64,000 nucleotides of DNA, from positions 1,347,419 through 1,411,418 of the forward strand of contig NZ_JABWDU010000001.1 of NCBI RefSeq assembly GCF_013371465.1. The letters are read 5' to 3'. Below the pieces are notes generated by a model. The model had not been told where the DNA came from, made no database searches, and worked only from the letters and a program-made list of their open reading frames with translations. Source of the stretch: Ensifer oleiphilus (GTDB lineage Bacteria; Pseudomonadota; Alphaproteobacteria; Rhizobiales; Rhizobiaceae). Shown in pieces: positions 62,872 through 64,000 of the stretch. Made by a program: the position numbers and the translations under genes. Within the stretch, counting starts at the first letter, position 1. Every line of letters starts with the position of its first letter.

Positions 62872-62959
62872 CCCGGCGCAGAACGAGAGGCGGCCACGAC
62901 AAATCGCTGGTTGTCTCACGATCTCAAATGCTTGGTCGACTTGATCCCGACAGAATAAT

Positions 62960-63044
62960 GGAGGGATGCCCGAGTGGTTAAAGGGGACGGACTGTAAATC
63001 CGTTGGCTTCGCCTACGTTGGTTCAAATCCAACTCCCTCCACCA
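62960..63044 (+). tRNA. tRNA-Tyr (anticodon GTA)
   Basis: The 85-base gene has the long variable arm of a class II tRNA. The acceptor GGAGGGA pairs with TCCCTCC. The anticodon loop CTGTAAA reads UAC and UAU. The T-arm contains GGTTCAAATCC, and CCA is encoded. It is 23 bases from tRNA-Gly. Confidence 0.97.
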
Positions 63045-63067
63045 TTCTGCTTCTGGATCGAAGGCCC

Positions 63068-63141
63068 GCGGGTATAGCTCAATGGTAGAGCAGCAGCCTT
63101 CCAAGCTGAATACGCGGGTTCGATTCCCGCTACCCGCTCCA
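63068..63141 (+). tRNA. tRNA-Gly (anticodon TCC)
   Basis: The 74-base gene has acceptor GCGGGTA pairing with TACCCGC. The anticodon loop CTTCCAA reads GGA and GGG, the T-arm contains GGTTCGATTCC, and CCA is encoded. It lies between tRNA-Tyr and tuf, the same relative order as in the E. coli tufB operon. Confidence 0.97.
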
Positions 63142-63228
63142 GCAGCGCTGAAATTTCTCACCTGACTAATGTTGTGCTTCAAAAGCTGTCTGTAAGCCGT
63201 TGTTTGCTCTTTATTCGGCCTGAAAAAT

Positions 63229-63240
63229 GATTCGCGAATC
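63229..63240. repeat. 12-bp palindrome in the tuf leader
   Basis: GATTCGCGAATC is perfectly palindromic and lies midway between tRNA-Gly and tuf, in a 272-base region that otherwise shows no gene. It could be a regulator site or chance. A GC-rich small hairpin (CCGGC/GCCGG, around 63366-63379) lies closer to tuf. Confidence 0.35.
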
Positions 63241-63413
63241 GGTCTGGCTTGCATGTTCGATGCGTCGTTCTTACATGTCGGTAGGAAATGGCCGCCGTGG
63301 CCGGTCCGGGCGCACGCAATTAAGTCTTGCGCAAATCCCTTGAAACCCTTAAACGGCTCCACAAACCGGCCCCGCCGGCTGATCAATCATACTTGACCAC
63401 AGGAAACGTACCC

Positions 63414-64000
<587 letters not shown>

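Overview
The window looks like core chromosome of an alphaproteobacterium of the order Hyphomicrobiales (Rhizobiales), most likely a Sinorhizobium/Ensifer-type member of the Rhizobiaceae. The clues are the uniformly GC-rich, densely packed genes, the divK-pleD pair, an NDUFA12-type complex I subunit, a short ProS, several small alphaproteobacterial DUF families, and sequences I recognise as rhizobial. The genus is inferred from memory of sequences and gene order. I see no phage, insertion sequence, CRISPR array, integrase or toxin island, and nothing that looks like a new multi-gene system. The value lies in unusual core genes, small genes and RNA-level structure.

Layout. 1-5.8 kb: RNase J (5'-truncated), methylmalonyl-CoA epimerase, a DUF1467 membrane protein, a candidate sRNA region, then proS, lolC and lolD. 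6.0-14.1 kb: two small accessory proteins (minus), a 28-residue membrane peptide, dnaE, an L,D-transpeptidase and dinB with an N-terminal four-cysteine extension. 14.2-17.0 kb: a HAD-like gene with DUF3572 (minus), diverging from divK-pleD. 17.0-17.6 kb: a gene-poor stretch with a possible structured RNA. 17.6-25.3 kb (minus): a tight operon topA-rnr-DUF983-NUDIX-MFS, followed by rpmG. 25.5-29.6 kb (minus): pyrB-pyrC'-plsY-dprA, in which the dihydroorotase has lost its active site. 29.7-33.4 kb: aidB, a convergent transporter gene, two small membrane proteins and convergent ruvX. 33.5-42.5 kb: a UPF0173 hydrolase, gatCA, a GNAT, a MASE1-GGDEF protein, a YjhX-family protein, DUF1294, gatB, two GNATs and NDUFA12. 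42.6-48.5 kb: DUF2155, then aat, accC, accB, aroQ and a DsbA-like gene (minus), and a class I aminotransferase. 48.6-57.6 kb: rne with a long structured leader, amiC, mrcA and prfB with a programmed +1 frameshift. 57.7-64.0 kb: a secreted protein, nadK, tRNA-Thr, a divergent LysR/azoR pair with a palindromic operator, a small secreted protein, rlmB, tRNA-Tyr, tRNA-Gly and the start of tuf.

How the genes work together. Most belong to information processing (dnaE, dinB, topA, dprA, rnj, rnr, rne, proS, gatCAB, prfB, aat, rlmB, rpmG, tuf, three tRNAs). A second group serves the envelope (lolCD, plsY, L,D-transpeptidase, amiC, mrcA, accBC). A third handles cell-cycle and c-di-GMP signalling (divK, pleD, MASE1-GGDEF). 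Pyrimidine synthesis (pyrB-pyrC') is co-transcribed with membrane-lipid synthesis (plsY).

Limits: everything was read by eye. Family names come from sequence recognition, promoters and RNAs are predictions, and coordinates of short sites may be off by a base.
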